Origin: Dyella sp. C9
GTDB taxonomy: Bacteria; Pseudomonadota; Gammaproteobacteria; Xanthomonadales; Rhodanobacteraceae
DNA length: 64,000 bases
Direction of reading: 5' to 3'
Assembly (NCBI RefSeq): GCF_003332825.1
Contig: NZ_QIRF01000002.1
Location: 434,001 to 498,000 of the forward strand
Shown: in pieces, positions 17,275-26,329 of the stretch
How positions within the stretch are numbered: position 1 is the stretch's first letter
Layout of the letters: every line of letters starts with the position of its first letter
Program-made: the position numbers and the translations under genes
Notes under the pieces: model-generated
Databases searched by the model: none
What the model was told of the DNA's origin: nothing
What the model saw: only the letters and a program-made list of their open reading frames with translations

Positions 17275-17912
17275 ACGTACGCATGCTCTCGCCGCTCGAC
17301 CGCCTGCTGGCCGGCTTCGAACGCGCACTGGAGACTGTGGCAGGCGCGCCGGAAGCCGCACGCACCACGCCGGCAGAGGCTTTCGACGAGGCCGACATGG
17401 ACGACGCCGAGCGACGTCACGCCGCGGGCCTCATGCGCATCAACCACACCGGCGAAGTCTGCGCACAGGCGCTTTACGACGGCCAGGCCGCGCTCGCGCG
17501 CAGCGAAGAGAACCGCCAGCACCTGCTGCATGCCGCCGCCGAGGAAACCGACCACCTGGCCTGGTGCGCCGACCGCCTGAAGGAGCTGGACAGTCGCCCC
17601 AGCCTGCTCAACCCGCTGTGGTACGCGGGCAGCTATGCCATTGGCGCGCTCGCCGCGCTGGCCGGCGACCCGATCAGCCTGGGCTTCGTGGTGGAAACCG
17701 AGCACCAGGTGGAAGCCCACCTGGAAGAGCACCTCGACAAGCTGCCGCCACAGGACGAGCGCTCGCGTGCCGTGCTTCAGCAGATGCAGGCCGACGAGAT
17801 CCGCCACGCCCACGATGCACGCGAACGCGGTGGCGTGGACCTGCCGTTCCCGATCCCCGGTGTGATGCACCTGACGTCATGGGTGATGAAGACGGTGGCA
17901 TACCGCATTTGA
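17271..17912 (+). CDS. coq7: 2-polyprenyl-3-methyl-6-methoxy-1,4-benzoquinone monooxygenase (demethoxyubiquinone hydroxylase)
   Basis: A 213-residue di-iron carboxylate enzyme for the last hydroxylation of ubiquinone synthesis. Iron ligands are seen as [15 protein letters not shown] (Glu), EETDHLAWC (Glu and His), [14 protein letters not shown] (Glu) and DEIRHA (Glu, His). A hydrophobic stretch, [14 protein letters not shown], fits membrane association. It is translationally coupled to the Fe-S subunit gene upstream. Ubiquinone made with this enzyme would feed the bd oxidase encoded earlier in the window. Confidence 0.95.
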   Translation: MNVRMLSPLDRLLAGFERALETVAGAPEAARTTPAEAFDEADMDDAERRHAAGLMRINHTGEVCAQALYDGQAALARSEENRQHLLHAAAEETDHLAWCADRLKELDSRPSLLNPLWYAGSYAIGALAALAGDPISLGFVVETEHQVEAHLEEHLDKLPPQDERSRAVLQQMQADEIRHAHDARERGGVDLPFPIPGVMHLTSWVMKTVAYRI

Positions 17913-17974
17913 GCGAGGCCGGTTCAGCAGCCGTGGGTTCGCGGCTGGTTCGCTGTCGGGCTTCGTAGGTCTTT

Positions 17975-18004
17975 TCGCGCGCAGGGTGCGCTGTGCGCTC
18001 CTAC
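17975..18004. repeat. REP-like repeat, copy 2 (single degenerate arm)
   Basis: TCGCGCGCAGGGTGCGC followed by a duplicated GTGCGCT and CTCCTAC. It is a half element of the family seen at 3712, with an internal seven-base duplication. Confidence 0.7.
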
Positions 18005-18034
18005 AAATACAAAAGAGAGCGGCGGCGATGTGGC

Positions 18035-18064
18035 AAAAAAAACCCGCCTTTCGGCGGGTTTTTT
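18035..18064. terminator. Bidirectional terminator between coq7 and speD
   Basis: AAAAAACCCGCC, TTTC loop, GGCGGGTTTTTT. It serves convergent coq7 and speD. Confidence 0.9.
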
Positions 18065-18066
18065 CA

Positions 18067-18852
18067 TCACATCAGGTTGCGGCCGTGGAACAACTCCTCG
18101 ATCTCGCGACGCAGCAGCGACTCGATGCGCTGGCGCTCCTTGAAGGAAAGATCGTCGGCATGCGCCTCGAACAGATAGGTATCAAGGTCGAAGTCCTTGA
18201 TGTGCATCTTGGTGTGGAACATGTTTTCCTGATAGACGTTCACGTCGAACATCTCGTACTTCTGGCGAATGTGCTTGGCCAGGTAGTCCTGCACGGAATT
18301 GATCTTGTGGTCGATGAAGTGCTTCTTGCCCTTCACGTCGCGGGTGAAGCCGCGCACGCGGTAGTCGGCGATGACGATGTCCGACTCGAAGCTGTCGATC
18401 AGGTAGTTCAGGGCCTTCAGCGGCGAGATCACGCCGCAGGTGGCCACGTCGATGTCCGCACGGAAGGTCGCGATGCCGTTGTGCGGATGCGTTTCCGGAT
18501 AGGTGTGGACGGTGATGTGGCTCTTGTCCAGGTGCGCCACCACTGCGTCGGAGATGGTGTCGCGGCCGAGCTTCTCCACCACCGGCTCCTCGGAAATGAG
18601 GATGGTGACGGAGGCGCCTTGCGGATCGTAGTCCTGGCGTGCAATGTTGAGGATGTTGGCGCCGATGATCTCGGCCACATCCGTCAGGATCTGGGTGAGG
18701 CGGTCGGCGTCATACTGCTCATCGATGTACTCGATGTAGCGCTGGCGCTGCTCTTCGGACACTGCATAGCAGATGTCGTAGATGTTGAAGCTCAGTGCCT
18801 TGGTCAGGTTGTTGAAGCCCTGCAGGCGCAGGCGCGGAAGGGGTTTCACCAC
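18067..18852 (-). CDS. speD: S-adenosylmethionine decarboxylase proenzyme
   Basis: A 261-residue protein of the E. coli-type (class 1A) AdoMet decarboxylase, which supplies decarboxylated SAM for spermidine. Self-cleavage is expected before Ser111 in [12 protein letters not shown], which becomes the pyruvoyl group (E. coli Ser112). The active-site Cys lies in [11 protein letters not shown]. Length matches E. coli (264). No spermidine synthase gene adjoins; clp is divergent. Confidence 0.97.
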   Translation of the reverse strand: MVKPLPRLRLQGFNNLTKALSFNIYDICYAVSEEQRQRYIEYIDEQYDADRLTQILTDVAEIIGANILNIARQDYDPQGASVTILISEEPVVEKLGRDTISDAVVAHLDKSHITVHTYPETHPHNGIATFRADIDVATCGVISPLKALNYLIDSFESDIVIADYRVRGFTRDVKGKKHFIDHKINSVQDYLAKHIRQKYEMFDVNVYQENMFHTKMHIKDFDLDTYLFEAHADDLSFKERQRIESLLRREIEELFHGRNLM

Positions 18853-19051
18853 AGCGACTCTCCATGGCCGGATCGGCGGCCAGCAGTAGAGGCGGGTTAG
18901 CTACAAGGGTCCCCGCTAGATAATTCGACGTGAAAGCAGGAAGCTTCCACGACCCTTGTGACCGGAGCGCGACAAAGAGATCGCGTCCGAAAGACCGTGA
19001 AGTATGCGGCAAAAAAAGGGAAAACTGAACCTTCGGCAGGTCAGGTTAGTT

Positions 19052-19060
19052 TGCCATAAT
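19052..19060 (+). promoter_or_regulatory. Candidate clp promoter (extended -10)
   Basis: TGCCATAAT fits an extended -10 element. It would give a leader of about 65 nt before the clp GTG at 19132. No strong -35 is seen. Confidence 0.4.
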
Positions 19061-19086
19061 GCCCGGAGGGGGGAAGGATTGGACTG

Positions 19087-19110
19087 TCGGGGGGCGCTTG
19101 CGTCCCCCGA
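19087..19110 (+). promoter_or_regulatory. Hairpin in the clp leader
   Basis: Arms TCGGGGG and CCCCCGA close a loop that itself contains CGC/GCG words. It lies 21-45 bases upstream of the clp start codon, in a segment predicted to be transcribed. Confidence 0.45.
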
Positions 19111-19131
19111 ATTGAATCTACGGGACTCATC

Positions 19132-19827
19132 GTGGCGCAACTCAAATATCAGCTACAACAAGCTTTTGAACGTTCCCAGGCGCCAGCCAGCTTCGCCCCG
19201 GACCCGGCCTCGATGGAGCGCTTCCTGGCGCTCTGCCACCGTCGGCGCTACCCGGGCAAGACGGCCATCATCCGGCCGGGCGACCCAGCCAACACCTTGT
19301 ATTACATCGTGGACGGCTCCCTGGCCGTGTGCACGGAGGATGAGCAGGGCCGCGAACTGATCCTGGCCTACCTGAGCCGCGGCCAGTTCATCGGGGAGAT
19401 GGGCCTGTTCGTGGAGCAGGCCCAGCGTGAGTCGATGGTGCGCACCCGCACGGCCTGCGAAATGGCCGAGATCAGCTACGAGCGCCTGTTCCAGCTGATG
19501 GAAGGCCCGCTGCGCGAGGAATGCCCGAAGATCCTGTTCGCCATTGGCTCCCAGCTGACCCACCGCCTGCTGCGCACTTCGCGCCAGGTCAGCCGCATGG
19601 CCTTCATGGACGTCACCAACCGCATCTCCAAGACCCTGCTGGACCTGTGCCAGGAGCCGGATGCGATGACCCATCCTGAGGGCACCCAGATCCGCATTTC
19701 GCGCCAGGAGGTCAGTCGCATCGTGGGCTGCTCCCGTGAAATGGTCGGCCGCGTGCTCAAGCAGCTCGAGGAACAGGGCATGATCGACGTGGCCGGCAAG
19801 ACCATCGTGGTGCGCGGCACCCGCTGA
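19132..19827 (+). CDS. clp: CAP-like global transcription regulator Clp (CRP/FNR family)
   Basis: A 231-residue protein. The cyclic-nucleotide-binding domain (about residues 25-135) contains RPGDPANTLYYIVDGSL and FIGEMGLFVE. The C-terminal helix-turn-helix contains ISRQEVSRIVGCSREMVGRVLKQLEEQGMI. It aligns well from memory with Xanthomonas Clp, a homologue of CRP that is inactivated by cyclic di-GMP and controls extracellular enzymes and virulence. In this organism it may control the secreted protease and lyase genes nearby; that is inference. Start is a GTG with a weak ribosome site. Its place next to speD is conserved in the order. Confidence 0.93.
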   Translation: MAQLKYQLQQAFERSQAPASFAPDPASMERFLALCHRRRYPGKTAIIRPGDPANTLYYIVDGSLAVCTEDEQGRELILAYLSRGQFIGEMGLFVEQAQRESMVRTRTACEMAEISYERLFQLMEGPLREECPKILFAIGSQLTHRLLRTSRQVSRMAFMDVTNRISKTLLDLCQEPDAMTHPEGTQIRISRQEVSRIVGCSREMVGRVLKQLEEQGMIDVAGKTIVVRGTR

Positions 19828-19835
19828 CCCTCTCC

Positions 19836-19887
19836 CGTCCCGGCCCTGGCCGGGACGTTGCCACCAGGCGCCGGGACTTCCGGCGCC
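19836..19887. terminator. Tandem hairpins between convergent clp and MarR-GNAT genes
   Basis: First hairpin CGTCCCGGCC / GGCCGGGACG (19836-19857); second GGCGCCGG / CCGGCGCC (19867-19887). Both stems are perfect, but neither is followed by a T run, so factor-independent termination is uncertain. Confidence 0.45.
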
Positions 19888-19914
19888 CCGGGGCCAGGCA
19901 CCCGGCACCCTGCG

Positions 19915-20904
19915 TCAGCCCCGCCCTGCCTTGACCGATGCCGCCCGGCCCTTCTCGGGCTGGTAGATCATGTAGACATCGGCACGCTCGTAGTGCGAAC
20001 CCGTGCGCGGCCCCGGCTGCAGCACGAAGCCAGACTGCTCGTACATGCGCAGCGCCGTCTTCAGGCGGCTGTTGGACTCCAGGAACAGCTCGGTGCCGCC
20101 ACGGCGGTGGAATTCCTCGATGGCCGCGGCCAGCAACGCCCGACCGGCACCCATGCCGCGGAAGGTTTCGTCCACGCCCATCTTGGACAGCTCGTATACG
20201 CCCGGCGCCTCCTGCAGCAGCGCACAGGTGCCGATCACCTCATCGGACAGGCGCGCGAAGAAGATCGCGCCGCCGGGAGCCAACACATGCCGCTCGGGGT
20301 CGCCCAGCAGCTCGCGGTCGATGTCCTCGATGCGGAAATGACGCTCCAGCCACTGCGCATTGAGGCGATAGAAGTGTTCCCTGAGGGCCGGCTCGTAGGG
20401 CACGATCTGCAGCTTTGCAGTGGTCAGGGCGGCGTATTCGGCCAGCATGGCGTCGACCACCGGGCGATCCTCCAAGGCCTGCTCGGTGGCCGCAAGGGCT
20501 TCCAGCAGCGTCGCCAACCCCTCCTCGCCCAGCGAGCGGCGGATGCCGCGGCGCACCGCCACCCAGATCGGCCCCAACGCCGACAACGCGGCCTGTCCCT
20601 GCTCGGTCAGCACCAGCAGGCTGCGGCGGCCGTCCAGCACGTCCTTCTTGCGGCAGACCAGGCCGGCATCGACCAGTTTGTCGGCCAGCTGGCTCACCGC
20701 CGAGTGGGTCTGGCCAATGGCCACGGCGACGTCGCTGACCGTGGTTTCGCCGTGTTCCCACAGGAATCGCAGCACCGGAAACCAGCGCGACTCGACGCCC
20801 GCGCCACAGGACCGATAGACCTCGTCCACCGCTGCGTAGAAATGATCGCTGAGCGACTTGAGACGGCTGCCGAGCGCCAGCTGGGCGAGTGAAGGGAGGT
20901 ACAT
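19915..20904 (-). CDS. MarR-type regulator fused to GNAT acetyltransferase
   Basis: A 329-residue two-domain protein. Residues ~1-150 form a MarR winged-helix domain (FLWEHGETTVSDVAVAIGQTHSAVSQLADKLVDAGLV, then the wing DGRRSLLVLTEQGQ). Residues ~170-315 form a GNAT N-acetyltransferase with the acetyl-CoA loop ETFRGMGAGRALLAAAI. Such fusions are known in bacteria. The acetyl-acceptor and ligand are unknown. Start is placed at the ATG at 20904, after a G-rich ribosome site; 27 upstream in-frame codons look non-coding. Confidence 0.88.
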   Translation of the reverse strand: MYLPSLAQLALGSRLKSLSDHFYAAVDEVYRSCGAGVESRWFPVLRFLWEHGETTVSDVAVAIGQTHSAVSQLADKLVDAGLVCRKKDVLDGRRSLLVLTEQGQAALSALGPIWVAVRRGIRRSLGEEGLATLLEALAATEQALEDRPVVDAMLAEYAALTTAKLQIVPYEPALREHFYRLNAQWLERHFRIEDIDRELLGDPERHVLAPGGAIFFARLSDEVIGTCALLQEAPGVYELSKMGVDETFRGMGAGRALLAAAIEEFHRRGGTELFLESNSRLKTALRMYEQSGFVLQPGPRTGSHYERADVYMIYQPEKGRAASVKAGRG

Positions 20905-21154
20905 CGACGAGCCCCCAAAACCAATGATGTGAGTGATGACTCCATGGAACCCGCGGGCGCCAGGATGGGCGAGCGGATCGGCCACGGCACAACGAGCCTA
21001 CCTCCGGGGTGGCTCACGGCTCGATAACGCAGCACGGCCCCGGCCGGTGCAGTCGGCCATGGGCGAAGGCGCGTCCGCTGCGCGGGAGACCGCACGGGTG
21101 CTTGCCGGATCCGCCACCCCGACAGGGACGGCGACCAGCAACACCCCGGCCAGG

Positions 21155-21856
21155 CTAGAACCAGTCGACGCGGGTGATGGTGCGCCCCAGCGCCTTCTCC
21201 AGCTTCTTGCACAGCTTGGGCGTGCCGTTGACCAGCACCGCCTCGGCTGCAGGCTTCAGCATGGGGGCATCGAGCAGGGAATCGCTATAGGCCACATGCC
21301 ACTCCCCAACGCCCGCGGCAGCGAGCAGGGCCGTCTTGCGCCGCCCCACGTTGTGCAGCTTCACGCGCATGCCCAACAACCCCGGACGCAGCCGCGAAGC
21401 CAGTACCTCGATGTCCTGCAGGCCAAGCTGGGCCAGGATGTGGCTGACCAGCACGTGCTCGCAGCCGGTCACCACGATCACGCGATCGCCGGCGGCCTGG
21501 TGGCGGCGCAGCACGTTCAGCCCGTCCCGGCAGAACTGGCGCGGCCGGCGCACCAGCCCAGCGCCGAAGGCTTCGGCCGCCTGTCGGTAGCGGCGCTCGC
21601 CCAAGCCGAGCAGGCCCACGTGCACCACCGAGCGCAGCGCCAGCCGGCGCGAGAACGGCGCCACCAGCGTCATCCACGGCAAGGCCAGCACCGCCGCCAG
21701 CTTGCGCAGCAGCGAACGCCGATACTGCTCGCGAAGGAACAGCGAGAACGCGTCGCCGTGGATCAGCACGCCGTCGAAATCGAACAGCACGGTGCGCGGA
21801 GCGGACGCATCCGCTGCCGCCGCCGGCAGCACCGAAGTGGATTCCCCTGTGGACAT
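21155..21856 (-). CDS. HAD-superfamily phosphatase (HAD-IB type)
   Basis: A 233-residue protein with motif I LFDFDGVLIHGD (nucleophile and acid Asp near residues 26-28), motif II VIVVTGCE, and a C-terminal AYSDSLLDAPML motif for magnesium. A helical cap sits between motifs I and II with a hydrophobic stretch (LAAVLALPWMTLVAPF), reminiscent of phosphatidylglycerophosphatase C-like or phosphoserine-phosphatase-like members. It begins three bases after trpC, so it is likely co-transcribed with trpGDC. The substrate is not known. Confidence 0.82.
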   Translation of the reverse strand: MSTGESTSVLPAAAADASAPRTVLFDFDGVLIHGDAFSLFLREQYRRSLLRKLAAVLALPWMTLVAPFSRRLALRSVVHVGLLGLGERRYRQAAEAFGAGLVRRPRQFCRDGLNVLRRHQAAGDRVIVVTGCEHVLVSHILAQLGLQDIEVLASRLRPGLLGMRVKLHNVGRRKTALLAAAGVGEWHVAYSDSLLDAPMLKPAAEAVLVNGTPKLCKKLEKALGRTITRVDWF

Positions 21857-21859
21857 GGC

Positions 21860-22654
21860 TTACGTGGTCGCGAAGAGTCGCTTCAGTTCCGCTCCCGGAT
21901 CGTCGGCGCGCATGAATGCCTCGCCCACCAGGAACGCGTTGATGCCGGCGTCACGCAACAAGGCCACGTCGTCAGGCGTGTGGATACCCGACTCGCTGAC
22001 CAGGATGCGGTCGTATTCCATCAGCTGCTGCAGTTCCAGCGAGGTGTCGAGCGAGGTGTGGAAGGTGCGCAGGTTGCGGTTGTTCACGCCGATCAGCGGC
22101 ACCGGCAGGGCCAGCGCGCGCTCCAGTTCCTCCGCGTCGTGCACTTCGCACAGCACGTCCAGGTCCAGTTCGGCGGCCAGCAGCGAAAGATCGAGCAAGG
22201 CGGCGTCGCTGAGCGCGGCGACGATCAGCAGGATGCAGTCGGCGCCGATCACGCGCGCCTCGTACACCTGGTACGGATCGATCACGAAGTCCTTGCGCAG
22301 CACCGGCAGCGAACAGGCGTCACGCGCCTGCTGCAGGAAATCCTCGCTGCCGTGGAAGAAGTCGCGGTCGGTCAGCACCGACAGGCAGGCCGCGCCGCCC
22401 TTCTCGTAGCTGCGCGCGATCGCCGCGGGATCGAAGTCGTGGCGGATCACGCCCTTGCTCGGGCTGGCGCGCTTCACTTCGGCGATCACCGCCGGCAGGC
22501 CGGCGTCGATCTTCGCTTCGATGGCCGCGGCAAAGCCGCGCGTGTCCGGCAGGTCGCCCACCCGCGCCGAGAGCTCCACCAGCGGCAGCTTGGCGCTGCG
22601 CTCGGCGACTTCTTCGGACTTGCGGGTCAGGATGCGTTGGAGGATGTCGGTCAT
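21860..22654 (-). CDS. trpC: Indole-3-glycerol-phosphate synthase
   Basis: A 264-residue TIM-barrel enzyme converting CdRP to indole-glycerol phosphate. Motifs: [16 protein letters not shown] with the catalytic Lys, [29 protein letters not shown], and [10 protein letters not shown]. Monofunctional (no trpF fusion), with typical length. It lies 42 bp after trpD and just before a HAD phosphatase gene. Confidence 0.98.
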   Translation of the reverse strand: MTDILQRILTRKSEEVAERSAKLPLVELSARVGDLPDTRGFAAAIEAKIDAGLPAVIAEVKRASPSKGVIRHDFDPAAIARSYEKGGAACLSVLTDRDFFHGSEDFLQQARDACSLPVLRKDFVIDPYQVYEARVIGADCILLIVAALSDAALLDLSLLAAELDLDVLCEVHDAEELERALALPVPLIGVNNRNLRTFHTSLDTSLELQQLMEYDRILVSESGIHTPDDVALLRDAGINAFLVGEAFMRADDPGAELKRLFATT

Positions 22655-22696
22655 GGGGAAAGCTTGCGGGGTACGGGCATGAAAATGATGTGAGCG

Positions 22697-23770
22697 TCAG
22701 GCTTGTTCGGCCAGGCGCCGGGTGGTCGCCACGAAGGCGTCCATTTTCGCACGGGCAGCGCCGCTGGCGATGGTCGCGCGGGCGCGTTCGATGCCCGCGG
22801 CGATGGAGTCCACCAGGTTGGCCGCATACAGCGCGGCACCGGCATTGAGGCACACGATGTCGTGCGGCACGCCGCGACGACCCTCCAGCGCCTCCAGCAG
22901 CATGGCTCGGCTTTCCTCGGCGTTTTCCACGCGCAGGTTGCGACTGGAGGCCATGGCGAGGCCGAAATCCTCCGGCTCCACCTCGTACTCGCGCACCTCG
23001 CCGTCACGCAGCTCGCCGACCAGCGTCGCGGCGCCCAGCGAGATCTCGTCCATGCCGTCGCGGCCCCACACCACCAGCGCACGCTGCGCGCCCAGCTGCT
23101 GCAGCACGCGCACCTGGATGCCGACCAGGTCGGGATGGAACACGCCCATGAGGATGTTGGGCGCACCGGCCGGGTTGGTCAGCGGGCCCAGGATGTTGAA
23201 CAGCGTGCGCACACCCATTTCCTTGCGCACCGGCGCCACCACCTTCATCGCCGGATGATGGTTGGGCGCGAACATGAAGCCGATGCCGGTTTCCGCCATG
23301 CACTGCGCTACCTGCGCAGGCTTGAGGTCGATCACCGCGCCCAGCGCCTCCAGCACGTCCGCGCTGCCCGACTTGGACGACACGCTGCGGCCGCCATGCT
23401 TGGCGATGCGCGCGCCGGCCGCGGCGGCGACGAACATGGAGGCGGTGGAGATGTTGAAGCTGCTGGCACCATCGCCGCCGGTGCCGACGATGTCGATGAA
23501 GTGCTCGTGCGCCGGCAGGTCCACCTTGGCCGACAGCTCGCGCATCACGCGCGCCGCGCCGGTGATCTCGCCCACGGTTTCCTTCTTCACGCGCAGGCCG
23601 GTGATGATGGCCGCGGTCATCAGCGGGCTCACCTCGCCGCGCATGATCTGCCGCATCAGCTCGATCATCTCGTCGTGGAAGATCTCGCGATGCTCGATCG
23701 TGCGCTGCAGGGCCTCCTGCGGCGTGATGGTGACGCGACGGCCCACCGGCGGGTTCACGGCCGCGCTCAT
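22697..23770 (-). CDS. trpD: Anthranilate phosphoribosyltransferase
   Basis: A 357-residue enzyme transferring phosphoribose from PRPP to anthranilate. The PRPP-binding motif [14 protein letters not shown] is near residue 95. [10 protein letters not shown] and [10 protein letters not shown] are further family signatures. It overlaps trpG by four bases (ATGA). Monofunctional, length typical for the family. Confidence 0.98.
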   Translation of the reverse strand: MSAAVNPPVGRRVTITPQEALQRTIEHREIFHDEMIELMRQIMRGEVSPLMTAAIITGLRVKKETVGEITGAARVMRELSAKVDLPAHEHFIDIVGTGGDGASSFNISTASMFVAAAAGARIAKHGGRSVSSKSGSADVLEALGAVIDLKPAQVAQCMAETGIGFMFAPNHHPAMKVVAPVRKEMGVRTLFNILGPLTNPAGAPNILMGVFHPDLVGIQVRVLQQLGAQRALVVWGRDGMDEISLGAATLVGELRDGEVREYEVEPEDFGLAMASSRNLRVENAEESRAMLLEALEGRRGVPHDIVCLNAGAALYAANLVDSIAAGIERARATIASGAARAKMDAFVATTRRLAEQA

Positions 23771-24363
23771 GCGGCCAGCTTCAGCGGCAGGCCGAGGAAA
23801 TTGCGCAGCAGGTCATGGCCATGCTGGGTGAGGATCGACTCGGGATGGAACTGCACGCCTTCCACCGGCAGCGTCTTGTGGCGCAGGCCCATGATCTCGT
23901 CGATCGAGCCATCCGGGTTCTCCGTCCACGCCGTCACTTCCAGGCAATCAGGCAGCGAGGCCTGCTCGACTACCAGCGAGTGGTAGCGCGTGGCCTCGAA
24001 CGGATCGGGCAGGCCGGCAAACACGCCCTGGCCGCGATGGCGCACCGGGGAAGTCTTGCCATGCATGATCTGCTTGGCGCGGATCACCTTGCCGCCGAAC
24101 ACCTGGCCGATCGCCTGGTGGCCCAGGCACACGCCGAACACCGGGATCTCGCCCGCCAGCTCGCACAGCACATCCAGCGACACGCCCGCGTCGTCCGGCG
24201 TGCCCGGACCGGGCGAAATCATGATGTGCGACGGCTTGAGCGCGCGGATGCCCGCCACGTCCAGCGCGTCATTGCGCACCACCTTGACCGCCTGCCCCAG
24301 CTCGCCCAGGTACTGCACGAGGTTGAAGGTGAAGCTGTCGTAGTTGTCGATCATCAAGAGCAT
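23767..24363 (-). CDS. trpG: Anthranilate synthase component II (glutamine amidotransferase)
   Basis: A 198-residue class I glutamine amidotransferase. Motifs: [19 protein letters not shown], oxyanion site [11 protein letters not shown], nucleophile Cys in [11 protein letters not shown], and the His-Glu pair in [10 protein letters not shown]. It provides ammonia to TrpE, whose gene is about 8 kb away on the same strand. It may also serve PabB. First gene of trpG-trpD-trpC; no attenuator hairpin was recognised upstream. Confidence 0.97.
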   Translation of the reverse strand: MLLMIDNYDSFTFNLVQYLGELGQAVKVVRNDALDVAGIRALKPSHIMISPGPGTPDDAGVSLDVLCELAGEIPVFGVCLGHQAIGQVFGGKVIRAKQIMHGKTSPVRHRGQGVFAGLPDPFEATRYHSLVVEQASLPDCLEVTAWTENPDGSIDEIMGLRHKTLPVEGVQFHPESILTQHGHDLLRNFLGLPLKLAA

Positions 24364-24586
24364 GGGGATGCCAACTTATTGATTACACGTAACAAATCGA
24401 GCGCCACGCGGGTTCGCGATCCGCGCCGGGCTGGAAGCCCGCCAGCGGACGCCGCGCATGGCCAGAACGTGCATTGTGCTCAAACCCGCGCCGCACTGCA
24501 GCAACCTCATGACCGGCACCGCCCGCCACGGGCCGGCCGTGCTATACCGGCGTGGTGCTTCTCCGGCAGGGAGAGGGCCTGCACGC

Positions 24587-25174
24587 ATGAAGGTGGCCAT
24601 CGGTTTCAAGGCGCATTCGGGCTGGGCCGCGATGGTCGCGGTCGGGCTGGACGACGAGCATCCCCTGCTGGTGGACCGCCGCAGGCTGCCCCTGGTCGAC
24701 GCACGCGAGGCCGCCTGGGCGCGCCAGCCGTATCATGCCGCCGAGGGCCTGCCGCTGGCACGCGCGCAGGCGCTGGTGCAGCGAGGCATCGATGCAGCCC
24801 ACCGGGTGGCCAGCGAGCGCGTGGTCGAAGCGCTGCTGCAACTGCAGGAGGCCGGACATGCGATTGCCGGTGGCGTGGTGCTCACCGGCTCGCCCATGCC
24901 CGCCTGGAGCACCGAGCAGATCCTCGCCGTGCATATCCGCATGCACCAGGCCGAAGGCCTGCTGTTTCCCGATGCGCTGGCCAAGGCCGTGGCCGGCTGC
25001 GGACTGCCGCTGGGCCTGATCCGCGAACGCGACCTGGAGCAACTGGCGCCCTCCGCCTGTCCCTGGGCGGACGAGATCGGCGCGCTGGGCAAATGGGCCG
25101 GACCACCCTGGGGCGCCGACCAGAAGCATGCCGCGATGGCCGCGCTGGTGTTGTTCGGCGCGCGCCTGCACTGA
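24587..25174 (+). CDS. Conserved hypothetical protein
   Basis: A 195-residue cytoplasmic protein starting MKVAIGFKAHSGWAAMVAVG. The opening beta-strand followed by a small-residue turn and the alternating strands suggest an actin/RNase H-like fold, but I do not recognise the family. It carries HAIAGGVVLTGSPMP in the middle and ADQKHAAMAALVLF at the end. Start is chosen at 24587 with GGGAGAGG upstream. It is divergent from trpG and convergent with the amino-acid oxidase gene. Confidence 0.75.
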   Translation: MKVAIGFKAHSGWAAMVAVGLDDEHPLLVDRRRLPLVDAREAAWARQPYHAAEGLPLARAQALVQRGIDAAHRVASERVVEALLQLQEAGHAIAGGVVLTGSPMPAWSTEQILAVHIRMHQAEGLLFPDALAKAVAGCGLPLGLIRERDLEQLAPSACPWADEIGALGKWAGPPWGADQKHAAMAALVLFGARLH

Positions 25175-25192
25175 GCGGCGCGTCGGCCTGCC

Positions 25193-26329
25193 TCAGCGCG
25201 CCAGCCGGCTCGGATCGAGCATGGCGGGAGTAAGCCCGGCGTCCTGCAGGTGCGATGGCAACGGCCGGCCCCGCACCAGGCTGGCGCAGGCCTCGCCCAT
25301 GGCCGCCGAGGTCTGGATACCGTAACCGCCCTGCGCGGCCACCCAGAAGAAGCCCTCGGTAGCGGGCGCAAACCCGCCCACCAGATCGCCGTCGGCCACG
25401 AACGAACGCAGGCCCGCCCAACTGCGCGTGGGGCGACGGATGGTCATGGTGGTGGCCTCCTCGATGCGATGGATGCCCAGCGCGATATCGAGCTCTTCCG
25501 GCTGCACGTCGTGCGGCAGCACCGGATCGGCGTTGGCCGGGCAGCCCAGCAGCAGGCCGGCATCGGGCTTGAAGTAGAAGGTTTCGTCGACGTCGGTGAT
25601 GAACGGCCAGCGATGGGTGTCCATGCCGGCCGGCGGCTCGAACAGGAAGGCCGAGCGCCGCCTCGGCTGGATGCCGATGGGCGCTGCGCCGGCCATCGCC
25701 GCCACCTGGTCCACCCAGGCTCCCGCCGCGTTTACCAGCAGCGGTGCGCGGTAACTGTGCTCGCCCGCATCGATGAACCAGTGGCCGGGGCCGCGCTCGA
25801 TCGAGCGGATGCCCACGTTGAAGCGCAACTGCCCGCCCTGGGCGCGAACGCCGCGCAGGAAACCCTGGTGCAATTCATTCACGTCGATATCGGCGGCACC
25901 GGGCTCGTACAGCCCCACCTGCGCCGCCTCCGGGCGCAACACCGGCACGGCGTCGCGCAGCCAGCGCGCATCCACCACGCGCAGGCCCTGCGTGCGCGGC
26001 GCCATCTCCTCGTACAGCGACTGCACGGTGGCAGCCTGCCAGCCCGCGCCAATGCTCACCGAGCCGCGTGGCGACAATATCGGCTGGGCGGCGAAGCCCG
26101 CGGGAGGTGCATCGAAGAAGCGCCGCGCGGCGCGGGTCAGCGCACGCACCTGCGGCGAACCGTAGGTCTCGGAAAACAAGGCTGCCGAACGTCCCGTGGA
26201 ATGCACCCCGGCATGCTGCTCGCGTTCCAGCACCAGCACGCGCACATGCGGCGCGAGGAAGTAGGCGACCGAGGCACCCGCCATGCCAGCTCCGATCACG
26301 ACGACATCGGCGGCGATGGTCTGGCTCAT
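25193..26329 (-). CDS. FAD-dependent amino-acid oxidase (DAO family)
   Basis: A 378-residue protein with an N-terminal Rossmann FAD site (ADVVVIGAGMAGASVAYFL), HSTGRSAALFSETYG for flavin contact, and the C-terminal GGYGIQTSAAMGEACA. This is the glycine/D-amino-acid oxidase (DadA/SoxB-like) layout. Its start (ATG 26329) overlaps the stop of the YkuD gene, so it ends a four-gene operon that also encodes peptidoglycan-peptide enzymes. Oxidation of D-Ala or another D-amino acid released from murein is a plausible role, inferred from context. Confidence 0.88.
   Translation of the reverse strand: MSQTIAADVVVIGAGMAGASVAYFLAPHVRVLVLEREQHAGVHSTGRSAALFSETYGSPQVRALTRAARRFFDAPPAGFAAQPILSPRGSVSIGAGWQAATVQSLYEEMAPRTQGLRVVDARWLRDAVPVLRPEAAQVGLYEPGAADIDVNELHQGFLRGVRAQGGQLRFNVGIRSIERGPGHWFIDAGEHSYRAPLLVNAAGAWVDQVAAMAGAAPIGIQPRRRSAFLFEPPAGMDTHRWPFITDVDETFYFKPDAGLLLGCPANADPVLPHDVQPEELDIALGIHRIEEATTMTIRRPTRSWAGLRSFVADGDLVGGFAPATEGFFWVAAQGGYGIQTSAAMGEACASLVRGRPLPSHLQDAGLTPAMLDPSRLAR

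Noticed and set aside
24364-24586. trp attenuator or TRAP-type leader before trpG
   Set aside because: No leader peptide with tryptophan codons and no competing hairpins were seen. The same holds for the region upstream of trpE.
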